A DNA stretch of 64,000 nt from JAJFJD01 sp965228695 (GTDB lineage: Bacteria; Pseudomonadota; Alphaproteobacteria; UBA8366): NCBI GenBank assembly GCA_965228695.1, contig CBDDIB010000002.1, positions 3,658,001-3,722,000 of the forward strand, given 5' to 3'. How positions within the stretch are numbered: position 1 is the first letter of the stretch; each line of letters opens with the position of its first letter. The translations under genes and the position numbers were made by a program. Under the pieces are notes generated by a model. The model worked only from the letters and a program-made list of their open reading frames with translations. It did no database searches and was not told the DNA's origin. Shown here piece after piece: positions 55,501 through 62,416 of the stretch.

Positions 55501-56062
55501 CCTCTTCATCGAGGTTGTGGCGCAGGATTTCGACATACAGCCGCCCTGGGAACGTCTCCGCCAGATCGACGAGCGCCGCCTCGGCGGCGTCGTTCTGCCC
55601 GGCGGACAGCAACCGTCCGACGGTGCCCGCGGGGCCGGCCGTCAACGCAATTAGCCCATCACTCGCCGCCTTGAGATCCGTCATGTCCACATGCGGATGC
55701 TCGTTCGATTCCGTCGCCAGATGCGCCTTGCTCGCCAGCGACAGCAAATTGGTGTAGCCCGTCTCGTTCTGCACCAGGAGGACGAGCTGATCCGGCTGCT
55801 GGGCGATGCCGCTCCGCCCTTCCCCGTCCGCCCGGCCGATCGCGATCTGACACCCCACGACCGGCTGCACGCCGGACGACCGCAGCGCCAGCGACAATTC
55901 CAGCGCGCCGAACATGTTGTTGGTGTCGGTCAGGCCGACCGCCGGCATGCCGTGGTCCTTGCACAACGCCGCCAATTGCGGCACGCGGATCGCTCCTTCG
56001 GCCAGCGAATAGGACGAATGGACGCGCAAATGAACGAATTCGGATGGTTTTTCTTGGCTCAT
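52595..56062 (-). CDS. dnaE: DNA polymerase III alpha subunit
   Basis: 1155 residues, standard DnaE1 length. The PHP domain opens with FVHLRVHSSYSLAEGAIRV. The polymerase core includes PVGPGRGSGAGSVVAWALTITDLDPL and the catalytic MPDFDVDFCKDGRDDVIHYV, then the fingers and HASTHAAGVVIGD. MDNIPSYINRKHGL precedes the helix-hairpin-helix (YGFNKSHAAAYALVAYQTAYLK) and the C-terminal OB-fold region. It is the main replicative polymerase. It ends 334 nt before rpsB. Confidence 0.98.
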   Translation of the reverse strand: MSQEKPSEFVHLRVHSSYSLAEGAIRVPQLAALCKDHGMPAVGLTDTNNMFGALELSLALRSSGVQPVVGCQIAIGRADGEGRSGIAQQPDQLVLLVQNETGYTNLLSLASKAHLATESNEHPHVDMTDLKAASDGLIALTAGPAGTVGRLLSAGQNDAAEAALVDLAETFPGRLYVEILRHNLDEEDRIEADLIDLAYRHDLPLVATNEVFFATKDMYEAHDALICIAQGAVVSRRDRRRLTPEHYFKSADEMRELFKDLPEAIENTAVVAQRCAYIPDTRDPILPPYPHLDGRTEEDALRDMSKEGLHKRLEAHVFTADMDAAAKEETAKPYWEQLDYELGVINQMGFPGYFLIVADFIQWAKEREIPVGPGRGSGAGSVVAWALTITDLDPLRWGLLFERFLNPERVSMPDFDVDFCKDGRDDVIHYVQGQYGDDKVAQIITFGKLEARAVLRDVGRVLEMPYSQVDRLCKLVPNNPANPVSLQQAIDGEPLLQDMIKQDESVERLIDVALRLEGLYRHASTHAAGVVIGDRPLDQLVPLYRDPRSDMPVTQFNMKFVEKAGLVKFDFLGLKTLTVLARAVELLKDRGIEVDLSQIPIDDAATYEMLCSGDTTGVFQLESSGMRDVIKKLKPDRFEDIIALVSLYRPGPMDNIPSYINRKHGLEEPDYMHPRIEGILKETHGIMIYQEQVMQIAQELSGYTLGGADLLRRAMGKKIQAEMDAQKKAFIDGAVERDVDKGLAGRIFEQVNKFAGYGFNKSHAAAYALVAYQTAYLKTNHPVEFMAASMTLDMGNAEKLNSYRSELGRLGIDLLPPDINRSEANFAVEKTAEGDYAVRYALAALKNVGESAMDVLVEERRANGPFKDLTEFANRLDGRVMNKRQLENLARAGAFDTLNPNRRQVHHAVETLIRHSSAAQNDRESQQVSLFGDALQATQISLPDVDDWPTQERLQEEFEAIGFYLSAHPLESYKKSCQRIGAVDWADVMAGRVRGDAAVKLAGIVGARRIINGRRGKLAFVQMSDATGAYEITVFSELLAASRDLLEGGAPLLVTAGIQKHEDNFRVTAMNIEPLDEAAANAAAGLRIFLREMDPVEALAGVFKDHGTKGRGQVTLVLDTDDQEIEVLLDRTYRITPAMRNAVKSISGVVDVHDI

Positions 56063-56196
56063 GCCGGGATCATTCCATGCGTTCGGCGTTCGGCGCCAGC
56101 CACCCGCCGCAAGCCCCCGAAATCTGGCCCGCTGCCGCCGACGACCCCATGCGGCAAATCGGCAAATCCTGCGAATCGAATACCCGGCGAGGCGCG

Positions 56197-56883
56197 CTAC
56201 CCCATGCCCTCGCGCAGGATGCCGTCCTCGAGGCGAAGGATGCGATCCATCCGGTCGGCGATCTCCATGTTATGGGTCGCGACCAGCGCCGCCAGGTTGC
56301 CTTCGCGCACGAACTCCGTGAACAGGGCGAACACCTCGTCGGCGGTCTTGTGGTCCAAATTGCCGGTCGGCTCGTCCGCGAGCAAGACAAGCGGGCGATT
56401 GGCCAGCGCCCGGGCGATCGCGACCCGCTGTTGCTCGCCGCCCGACAAACGCGCCGGCCGATGGGTCGCCCGGTCGGTCAAGCCGACCAAATCCAAAAGC
56501 GCCCGCGCCCGGTCGCGCGCGTCGCGACGGCTGGTGCCGGACAGCATCTGCGGGATCATGACGTTTTCGAGCGCGTTGAACTCGGGCATCAGATGGTGGA
56601 ACTGATAGACGAAGCCGATATCCTTGCGCCGCACCGCGGTCCGGTCCGCATCCGACATGCCCGCGCACGGGCGGCCGTCGACCGTTACTTCGCCGCCATC
56701 GGCATGCTCGAGGAGGCCCGCGACATGCAGCAAGGTCGATTTTCCCGCGCCCGACGGCCCCACCAAGGCGACCAATTCGCCGGGCCGGATCGTCAGCGTA
56801 GCGCCGCGCAGCACCTGCAGCGACTCTTCCGCCTGCCGGTAGGTTCGCACGACCTGAGTCAGTTGCAGCGCTGCCTCACTCAT
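56197..56883 (-). CDS. lolD: Lipoprotein-releasing ABC transporter ATP-binding protein LolD
   Basis: 228 residues. The complete ABC set is visible: Walker A GPSGAGKSTLLH, Q-loop YQFHHLMPEFNALEN, signature LSGGEQQRVAIARAL, Walker B VLLADEPTGNLD and the H-loop THN. It powers lipoprotein extraction from the inner membrane. It overlaps the permease gene by 8 nt. Confidence 0.96.
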   Translation of the reverse strand: MSEAALQLTQVVRTYRQAEESLQVLRGATLTIRPGELVALVGPSGAGKSTLLHVAGLLEHADGGEVTVDGRPCAGMSDADRTAVRRKDIGFVYQFHHLMPEFNALENVMIPQMLSGTSRRDARDRARALLDLVGLTDRATHRPARLSGGEQQRVAIARALANRPLVLLADEPTGNLDHKTADEVFALFTEFVREGNLAALVATHNMEIADRMDRILRLEDGILREGMG

Positions 56884-58120
56884 AGCGCAGCACCTCCACC
56901 GGATCGAGCCGGGCCGCCTTCCAGGCGGGATAGATCGAGGCCAGGAAGGACAGCAGCAGCGCCATCAGGATCACCATCGTTACCTCGGTGGGATCGATTT
57001 TCGCCGGCAGCTGTGACAGAAAATAGATTTCCGCCTGGAACAGGTCGGTGCCGACCAGTTTCTGGATACCCTGCCGGACGGATTCGATGTTCTTCGCAAA
57101 GGCGATGCCCAAGATTGCGCCCATTATGGTGCCGAGGACACCGACACTGGCGCCGGTGATGAAGAATATCCGCAGCACCAGTCCCCGCGTCGCGCCCATG
57201 GTGCGCAGGATCGCGATACCCTTGCCCTTGTCCTGAACCAGCATCACCTGGCTCGAAATAATGTTGAACGCCGCGACCAGGATGATCAGGGTCAGGATCA
57301 GGAACATCACATTGCGTTCCACCTTTAGCGCCGTAAAGAAGCTGCTGTTGGCCTGCTGCCAGTCCCGGATCCGGAACCGGGCGCCCAGCGCCTTCTCGAT
57401 CTCGAACGATGCCGGGCGGACCCGGTCGGGATCGGCCATCATGACTTCGAGCTTCGACACCGCGTCGATCTTCCTGAAGAAGATTTGCGCATCGCTGAGC
57501 GGCATGAAGACGAAGGTCGCGTCGTATTCCGACATGCCGACCTCGAAGATCCCCGCCACCGGATAGGATTTCGTCCGGGGCAGCGTGCCGAAGGGCGTGC
57601 TGGTGCCGTTCGGCGAGATCAATTTGACCTTATCGCCGACGCGCAGGCCGTAGCGGCGCGCGAACCGGCTGCCGACGATGATGCCGCCGCCGTTGTCGAA
57701 CTTTTCCAGCGATCCCTGCAACAAGCTGTCCGCCAGCAACGGCCGGGCCAGAAAATCCTTGGCCCGGATGCCCCGGACCAGCGCGCCCGCGGCCACGCCG
57801 TTGGCGGTCGCCATCACCTGTCCCTCGACCAGCGGCGTCACGCTCACGACGCCGTCCAGCCCCTTCAGGACGGCGATCGGCTTGTCGAAATCCTTCACCG
57901 AGCCGTATTGCCCGGTCACCTCGATATGCCCGTTCAAGCCCAACACGCGGCCCAACAGTTCGGCCCGGAACCCGTTCATCACCGACATGACGATGATCAG
58001 CGTGGCAACGCCCAGCATGATGCCGAGAAGCGAGAACCATGCGACGACCGAAATGAACCCTTCCTGACGCCGCGCGCGCAGGTACCGGAAGGCGATAAGC
58101 CGCTCAATTGCGCTGATCAA
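56876..58120 (-). CDS. lolC: Lipoprotein-releasing ABC transporter permease (LolC/LolE family)
   Basis: 414 residues: one N-terminal membrane helix (about 25-47, SLLGIMLGVATLIIVMSVMN), a large periplasmic domain and three C-terminal helices, the MacB/FtsX-type topology of LolC/E. Only one permease is present, as is usual in alphaproteobacteria, so it probably forms a homodimer. The start is TTG at 58120 with GAGG about 10 nt upstream; no ATG precedes the first helix. It lies 80 nt after proS. Confidence 0.93.
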   Translation of the reverse strand: MISAIERLIAFRYLRARRQEGFISVVAWFSLLGIMLGVATLIIVMSVMNGFRAELLGRVLGLNGHIEVTGQYGSVKDFDKPIAVLKGLDGVVSVTPLVEGQVMATANGVAAGALVRGIRAKDFLARPLLADSLLQGSLEKFDNGGGIIVGSRFARRYGLRVGDKVKLISPNGTSTPFGTLPRTKSYPVAGIFEVGMSEYDATFVFMPLSDAQIFFRKIDAVSKLEVMMADPDRVRPASFEIEKALGARFRIRDWQQANSSFFTALKVERNVMFLILTLIILVAAFNIISSQVMLVQDKGKGIAILRTMGATRGLVLRIFFITGASVGVLGTIMGAILGIAFAKNIESVRQGIQKLVGTDLFQAEIYFLSQLPAKIDPTEVTMVILMALLLSFLASIYPAWKAARLDPVEVLRYE

Positions 58121-58200
58121 CTGTGCCGGTCCTCATTGTTGGAAGAAGGATTGTGACGTCCGTGATGCATACCGCCGCCTCCCCTACATGGCGATCGGCT

Positions 58201-59544
58201 TCAGCCGGTCAACCGCGCCAAGGCCGATTCCATCGAGACTTCCTCTTTGTCGCCGGACGCGCGGTTCTTCAACTCGACCACCCCGTTCTTCAGCCCCCGC
58301 GGGCCGATGACCACCTGCCACGGCAGCCCGATCAGTTCCATGTCGGCGAATTTGACGCCGGCGCGTTCGCTGCGGTCGTCATACATCACCTCGGTGCCGG
58401 CGCTGTCCAGCTTGGCGAAGACATCCTCGCAGGCCGCGTCACAGGCGTCGTCGCCCTGCCGCAGGTTGATCAGTCCGGTCTTGAACGGCGCAACCGCTTC
58501 CGGCCAGACGATACCGTCGTCGTCGTGTCTCGCCTCGATGATCCCGCCCACCAGACGGGAGACACCGATGCCGTAGGATCCCATCTCGACGGAAACTTCG
58601 TCGCCGTCCGGTCCCGCCACGCGGGCGCCCATCTTTTCCGAGTATTTCGTGCCGAAGAAGAAAATATGCCCCACCTCGATCCCGCGCGCCTCGACAAGAT
58701 CGGCCGCGTCGACGGGACAGGATGCGGCATCGTGCATCTCGTCGGTCACCGCGTAATGCCCGGTCCATCGGCCGACGGTATCGGCGAGCGCCGCATGGTC
58801 GTCATAGTCGACCTCGGTGGTCATCACGTCCATTTCCGTATACGCGCGGTGGCAATACACCTCGCTCTCTCCGGTTTCCGCGAGGATCAGGAATTCATGG
58901 CTCATATCGCCGCCGATCGGGCCGGTGTCCGCCTGCATCGGGATCGCCTGCAACCCCATGCGCGCGAAGGTCCGCAGATACGAGACGAACATCTTGTTGT
59001 AAGCGACACGCCCGGCCTCGGCGTCGACATCGAAGGAATAGGCGTCCTTCATATAAAACTCGCGGCCGCGCATCACGCCGAAGCGCGGCCGGACCTCGTC
59101 CCGGAACTTCCATTGAATGTGATAGACGTTCTTCGGAAGATCGCGATAGGTCTTCACGTCGTTTGCGAAGATTTGGGTGATAAGCTCTTCATTTGTCGGG
59201 CCATACAGCATTTCGCGATCATGGCGGTCGGTGATGCGCAGCATCTCCTTGCCGTAATCGTCGTAACGCCCGGACTCCTTCCAGATATCCGCCGATTGGA
59301 TCGTCGGCATCAGCATTTCCTGCGCGCCGGCGCGGTTCTGCTCCTCGCGAACGATCTGTTCGATTTTCTTGAGGACCCGAAAGCCCATCGGCAGCCAGCT
59401 GTAGATGCCCGCCGAGGCCTGCCGGACCATCCCCGCGCGCAGCATCAACTGGTGCGATACGATCTGCGCCTCGGAGGGCGTTTCCTTCAGGGTCGGCAGG
59501 AAGTATCGGGAACGGCGGACGGCGTTGCTTGTATCGGTTGTCAT
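58201..59544 (-). CDS. proS: Prolyl-tRNA synthetase (alphaproteobacterial short form)
   Basis: 447 residues, shorter than the E. coli enzyme. The class-II motifs are present: MLRAGMVRQASAGIYSWLPMGFRVLKKI, TNEELITQIFANDVKTYRDLP and motif 2 around FRDEVRPRFGVMRGREFYMKDAYSF. EMGSYGIGVSRLVGGIIEA and the anticodon-binding domain follow. The large editing (INS) insertion of E. coli ProRS is absent, as in other alphaproteobacteria, where a separate YbaK/ProXp protein edits; none is in view. Confidence 0.97.
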   Translation of the reverse strand: MTTDTSNAVRRSRYFLPTLKETPSEAQIVSHQLMLRAGMVRQASAGIYSWLPMGFRVLKKIEQIVREEQNRAGAQEMLMPTIQSADIWKESGRYDDYGKEMLRITDRHDREMLYGPTNEELITQIFANDVKTYRDLPKNVYHIQWKFRDEVRPRFGVMRGREFYMKDAYSFDVDAEAGRVAYNKMFVSYLRTFARMGLQAIPMQADTGPIGGDMSHEFLILAETGESEVYCHRAYTEMDVMTTEVDYDDHAALADTVGRWTGHYAVTDEMHDAASCPVDAADLVEARGIEVGHIFFFGTKYSEKMGARVAGPDGDEVSVEMGSYGIGVSRLVGGIIEARHDDDGIVWPEAVAPFKTGLINLRQGDDACDAACEDVFAKLDSAGTEVMYDDRSERAGVKFADMELIGLPWQVVIGPRGLKNGVVELKNRASGDKEEVSMESALARLTG

Positions 59545-59668
59545 GACCTACGCGATGCGTCGATGTGCGGAGTGCTCCTTTGTTGAGGGACCACTCGAAA
59601 GATGCGGCTCAAAAGGTGCGACAATGTAGGGAAAGCGCAGGCGCATGTCCAATACCGCCTGCGGCAAG

Positions 59669-60103
59669 CTAACGCGGCTTCCTGCCCTGCACGATCCGCT
59701 GGCATTTGCGTGCCAACTCGGCCTGTTCCGGATCGGTTAGCGGCCGGCCGTTGAAGGTCGCCGCGCCGGTTTCCAGATTGAACCGCACGGTGCCCACGAT
59801 CAGCTCGGAACTGCCGAAACGGCTGCCCGCCGCGCCGCGCAGCGGGTTGAATGAAATCGCGATCTCCACCTGTTTGGGCGCTTTGATCGCCGCGCTGCTG
59901 CCGGGCAGATCGGCCGGCGCGACCTTCTTGCCGCGCACGTCCACCCCCGGTTTGTAGGCCACGTCCGGCGCCGAGCGGTGTTCGACCAGGCGGGTGCAGT
60001 CCGCGCGCGGAATGCGGATGATCGTTTCCGCCGCCGATGACGCGCCGGCACCGGCGGCCAAGACAATCGCGGCGGCCGCCGCCGCTATGTTTCCCTTGCA
60101 CAT
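59669..60103 (-). CDS. Conserved secreted hypothetical protein
   Basis: 144 residues. A signal peptide (about 1-24, hydrophobic Ala-rich stretch ending ASSAAE) is followed by a polar region with two cysteines (about C36 and C134) that might form a disulfide. I recognise no family. Expected in the periplasm. It has the same orientation as proS with a 124-nt gap. The 515-nt interval upstream holds no other gene but a candidate RNA on the opposite strand. Confidence 0.6.
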   Translation of the reverse strand: MCKGNIAAAAAAIVLAAGAGASSAAETIIRIPRADCTRLVEHRSAPDVAYKPGVDVRGKKVAPADLPGSSAAIKAPKQVEIAISFNPLRGAAGSRFGSSELIVGTVRFNLETGAATFNGRPLTDPEQAELARKCQRIVQGRKPR

Positions 60104-60368
60104 GAGGGCATCTTATCCATTCCTGCCGGTGTGGTCAGCCTCCCCATAAGTAAGAAAAACAACGCTACCGAGCCGCATCGTGAAGCATCTTTTCAATCGC
60201 CACGGGTGTCGGATTCGGCGCCCTATGCCATGCCGCGATAGAACGGGTGGCCGGCCAAACCGGCGCGCCGAAGGCCGGCGTCGTTGCGATCGCCGTCGCC
60301 GTCGCACGAAAGTTCGCCATGGTCTAATGAAACGGACCGAAAATGTCCGGACCGATGATGAATTTTGC
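60104..60368. other. Intergenic sequence upstream of the secreted hypothetical protein
   Basis: 265 nt of moderate GC content. A 51-codon minus-strand ORF (60165-60320) is present but lacks a ribosome binding site and any recognisable motif. The direct repeat GGACCGA occurs twice near 60332-60350. A promoter for the leftward gene should lie here but none is clear. Confidence 0.4.
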
Positions 60369-60397
60369 ATGACATTGCGCAAAACATTGCATACACT
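60369..60397 (+). promoter_or_regulatory. Candidate promoter of a structured small RNA
   Basis: ATGACA (60369-60374, five of six with TTGACA), a 17-nt spacer and TACACT (60392-60397, four of six). Transcription would begin at about 60404, right at the first base-paired element. There is no gene on this strand between here and the terminator at 60536-60570. Confidence 0.5.
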
Positions 60398-60403
60398 ACC
60401 GCC

Positions 60404-60567
60404 AACTCGGATAGCCAGTCGCGACAAGCGACGGCCCGGCCCGAGTTTGGGGAGGGAAACAAATAATTATCGGAACCGGTAAATCCCTCAGGAAACAACG
60501 GTTCTAGAGCTTATAAACTGGGTTGCATTGCGCCGGGGCGAGATTTCAAATCTGGCCCTTTTTTCTT
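60404..60567 (+). ncRNA. Candidate structured small RNA of unknown family
   Basis: About 165 nt bounded by a promoter-like element and a Rho-independent terminator, with no coding capacity. Paired elements are: outer stem CCAACTCGG/CCGAGTTTGG (60402-60410 with 60441-60450) enclosing GCC-A-GTCGC/GCGAC-GGC around a GACAA loop; GAGGGA/TCCCTC (60452-60457 with 60484-60489); and the alternative stem GGAACCG/CGGTTCT (60472-60478 with 60499-60505). The last two compete, as in switchable RNAs. I could not match it to 6S, SRP RNA, tmRNA or a known riboswitch. Homologues are needed to prove it. Confidence 0.5.
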
Positions 60568-60570
60568 TGC
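60536..60570 (+). terminator. Rho-independent terminator of the candidate RNA
   Basis: The stem GGGC-G-AGAT pairs with ATCT-G-GCCC (one G-G mismatch) around a TTCAA loop, followed by TTTTTTCTTT. The T-tract is only on the plus strand. The tag gene runs on the minus strand, so this terminator has no annotated protein gene to serve. Confidence 0.75.
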
Positions 60571-60587
60571 CTGAACCCCTCTTCCTT

Positions 60588-60604
60588 TGCCTAAACGATA
60601 GGCA
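60588..60604. repeat. Small dyad TGCCTA-AACGA-TAGGCA beside the tag stop, with a nearby direct repeat
   Basis: 6-bp arms with a 5-nt centre, 15 nt from the tag stop. The left arm belongs to a near-perfect direct repeat of CTTTGCCT(G/A)AAC at 60565-60576 and 60585-60596, spaced 20 bp. It may be the end signal of tag or a protein site. Confidence 0.35.
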
Positions 60605-60618
60605 AGCACCCGCCGCAA

Positions 60619-61170
60619 TTATGTCCAATATCCCGGTTCGACCTGCATCCACGGGGGATTCTTGCCGGCGATGACCTGCTGCACGGGACAGTCCGCCCGG
60701 TGCGCCCCCGGCAAATACCCGAGGCTCATCAGGAATTCCCCGGTGATTTCTCCGCCGGTAAACAGAAATGTCTTCTTAAACAGTTTGACCCAGTCGTCCT
60801 TCGGCAACGGATGATGCGCGTCGAGCCAATCGGCAAAGCTGCCATGGCTTTTCCGCACCCCCTGGATGCGCCGCGCATTCTCGATCGCCGCGTTGACCTT
60901 CAGCTTATTCCGGATGATGCCGGCGTCCGCCAGCAAGCGCGCCCGCTGATCCTCGTCATAGGCCGCGACGGTATCGACATCGAACGCGTCGTAGGCCGCC
61001 GTAAAAGCCGGGCGTTTCCGCAGGATTGTCAGCCAGGACAATCCCGCCTGGTTGATCTCCAGCACCAAACGCTCGAACAGGGTCGCCTCGTCACGCGCCG
61101 GAAAACCGTATTCCGTGTCGTGATACGGCCCGTGATCCGGGTGCTCGGGCGCGGAATCGCAGTAATGCAT
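60619..61170 (-). CDS. tag: DNA-3-methyladenine glycosylase I
   Basis: 183 residues from the ATG at 61170, the usual start (MHYCDSAPEHPDHGPYHDTE). Tag excises 3-methyladenine from DNA. Motifs are EYGFPARDEATLFERLVLEINQ, GLSWLTILRKRPAF, AGIIRNKLKVNAAIENAR and SLGYLPGAHRADC. The N-terminal cysteine and C-terminal His/Cys suit the structural zinc site. It is divergent from the VOC gene across a 151-nt gap holding a perfect palindrome. Confidence 0.95.
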   Translation of the reverse strand: MHYCDSAPEHPDHGPYHDTEYGFPARDEATLFERLVLEINQAGLSWLTILRKRPAFTAAYDAFDVDTVAAYDEDQRARLLADAGIIRNKLKVNAAIENARRIQGVRKSHGSFADWLDAHHPLPKDDWVKLFKKTFLFTGGEITGEFLMSLGYLPGAHRADCPVQQVIAGKNPPWMQVEPGYWT

Positions 61171-61251
61171 GTCGGTCCCTATCCGTGTCGTTCGACGGTC
61201 GAGCATATACTGGCAGGACGGTCCGTCACACGAAATCCACAGCTTCGGCGT

Positions 61252-61275
61252 CTCCTGACAGAACGCTGTCAGGAG
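61252..61275. promoter_or_regulatory. Perfect 10-bp-arm palindrome between tag and the VOC/YafY pair
   Basis: CTCCTGACAG-AACG-CTGTCAGGAG. A CTGACA within the left arm (61255-61260) can serve as -35, with TATGCA (61279-61284) 18 nt further on as a weak -10 for the VOC gene. It is the best operator candidate for the adjacent YafY-type regulator. Confidence 0.65.
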
Positions 61276-61321
61276 CGCTATGCAATTGTCGGGACACCAA
61301 TACACACACGGAGACACGACA

Positions 61322-61690
61322 ATGAGCTTTACCCCCGAGAACTTCACCGTCTGGGCCGAAATCCCGGTGACGGACCTGGACCGCGCGATTGTTTTCTACG
61401 ACAAGGTCTTCAATACTGCGTTGAGGAAGGACGAAACGGGTCCGCAACCAATGGCCTTATTTCCAACGTCGGGCGAAAACGGCATTGCCGGACATCTCTA
61501 CGAAGGGAAACCGGCCGGCGACGGAACCGGGCCTACCGTCCATATGGTCAGTCCCGATACCGTGGAAGCCGCGCTGGAACGGGTCAAAACCGCCGGTGGC
61601 AAGGTGCTGTCGGACATCATCACCATTCCCTGCGGGCAATTCGCCTACTGTCTCGACCCGGATGGCAATTCCATCGGGATCTATGCCTAA
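61322..61690 (+). CDS. VOC (glyoxalase/bleomycin-resistance) family protein
   Basis: 122 residues from the ATG at 61322, with GGAGA upstream. A single VOC domain: FTVWAEIPVTDLDRAIVFYDKVF at the N-terminus, HMVSPDTVEAALERV in the middle and FAYCLDPDGNSIGIY at the end. Metal-binding residues are not complete enough to assign glyoxalase I. It precedes a YafY-type regulator by 12 nt; the pairing is common, and function is unknown. Confidence 0.85.
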   Translation: MSFTPENFTVWAEIPVTDLDRAIVFYDKVFNTALRKDETGPQPMALFPTSGENGIAGHLYEGKPAGDGTGPTVHMVSPDTVEAALERVKTAGGKVLSDIITIPCGQFAYCLDPDGNSIGIYA

Positions 61691-61702
61691 TAGGACACGC
61701 CA

Positions 61703-62398
61703 ATGCGACGAGCGGACCGCCTTTTTCAAATCGTGCAGCAATTGCGGGGCGGCCGTCTCGTCACGGCGGCCATGCTCGCCGAGCGGCTGGAAGTGTCCGA
61801 ACGGACGGTCTACCGGGACATCGCCGATCTGCAGACCAACGGCGTCCCGATCGACGGCGAGGCGGGTGTCGGATACATCATGCGCGAGGGCTTCGACCTC
61901 CCGCCCCTGATGTTTTCCCGCGACGAGGTGGTGGCCCTGGTCGCGGGCGCACGGTTGATCCGGGCATGGGGCGGCGCCGCCATGGCCCGCGCGGCGGAGG
62001 AAGCGCTGATCAAGATCACCGGCGTCCTGCCCGCCAACGAACAGCGCCGGCCCGAACAAATCGAGATTCACGCCATCGCCTCCGAGATGACGCCCGCCGT
62101 GCGCGCGCGCATCGACGAGCTCGAGAAAGCCGTCGAGAACCGCCGCCGGCTCAAACTCGACTATGCCGACGCAGAAGAACGCTCGACAAAACGGGTGGTC
62201 CGCCCGCTGGGCCTCTGGTTCTGGGGAAAAGTCTGGACGCTGATAGCCTGGTGCGAACTGCGCGAGGATTTTCGGGTGTTTAGGCTGGACCGTATCGCCG
62301 AAATGACCGATCAGGACAGCCCGTTCAAGCCGGAACGGGGCAAGACGCTGACGGATTTCTACCGCCTTATGGAAGAGGAGTGCGGCCGGCCCTCGTAG
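61703..62398 (+). CDS. YafY-family transcriptional regulator (HTH_11 and WYL domains)
   Basis: 231 residues. The N-terminal winged helix-turn-helix (about 1-60, MLAERLEVSERTVYRDIADL) is of the DeoR-like HTH_11 type. The C-terminal half is a WYL domain (about 135-220; KLDYADAEERSTKRVVRPLG, LWFWGKVWTLIAWCELREDF). WYL domains sense ligands or nucleic acids. It is in one unit with the VOC gene, whose promoter carries a perfect palindrome, so autoregulation is likely. Confidence 0.9.
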   Translation: MRRADRLFQIVQQLRGGRLVTAAMLAERLEVSERTVYRDIADLQTNGVPIDGEAGVGYIMREGFDLPPLMFSRDEVVALVAGARLIRAWGGAAMARAAEEALIKITGVLPANEQRRPEQIEIHAIASEMTPAVRARIDELEKAVENRRRLKLDYADAEERSTKRVVRPLGLWFWGKVWTLIAWCELREDFRVFRLDRIAEMTDQDSPFKPERGKTLTDFYRLMEEECGRPS

Positions 62399-62416
62399 AA
62401 GCCCTGTCGGCCCGGC

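Noticed and set aside
59541..60101. Minus-strand frame overlapping the secreted hypothetical gene
   Set aside because: Arg/Gly-rich composition typical of an out-of-frame reading; the other frame has a signal peptide and normal composition.
60165..60320. 51-codon minus-strand ORF
   Set aside because: No ribosome binding site, no motif, and odd composition; not enough to call a gene.
60223..60498. Open frames crossing the candidate RNA
   Set aside because: Both strands show frames of under 100 codons with unnatural composition; they span the promoter and stems and have no ribosome binding sites.
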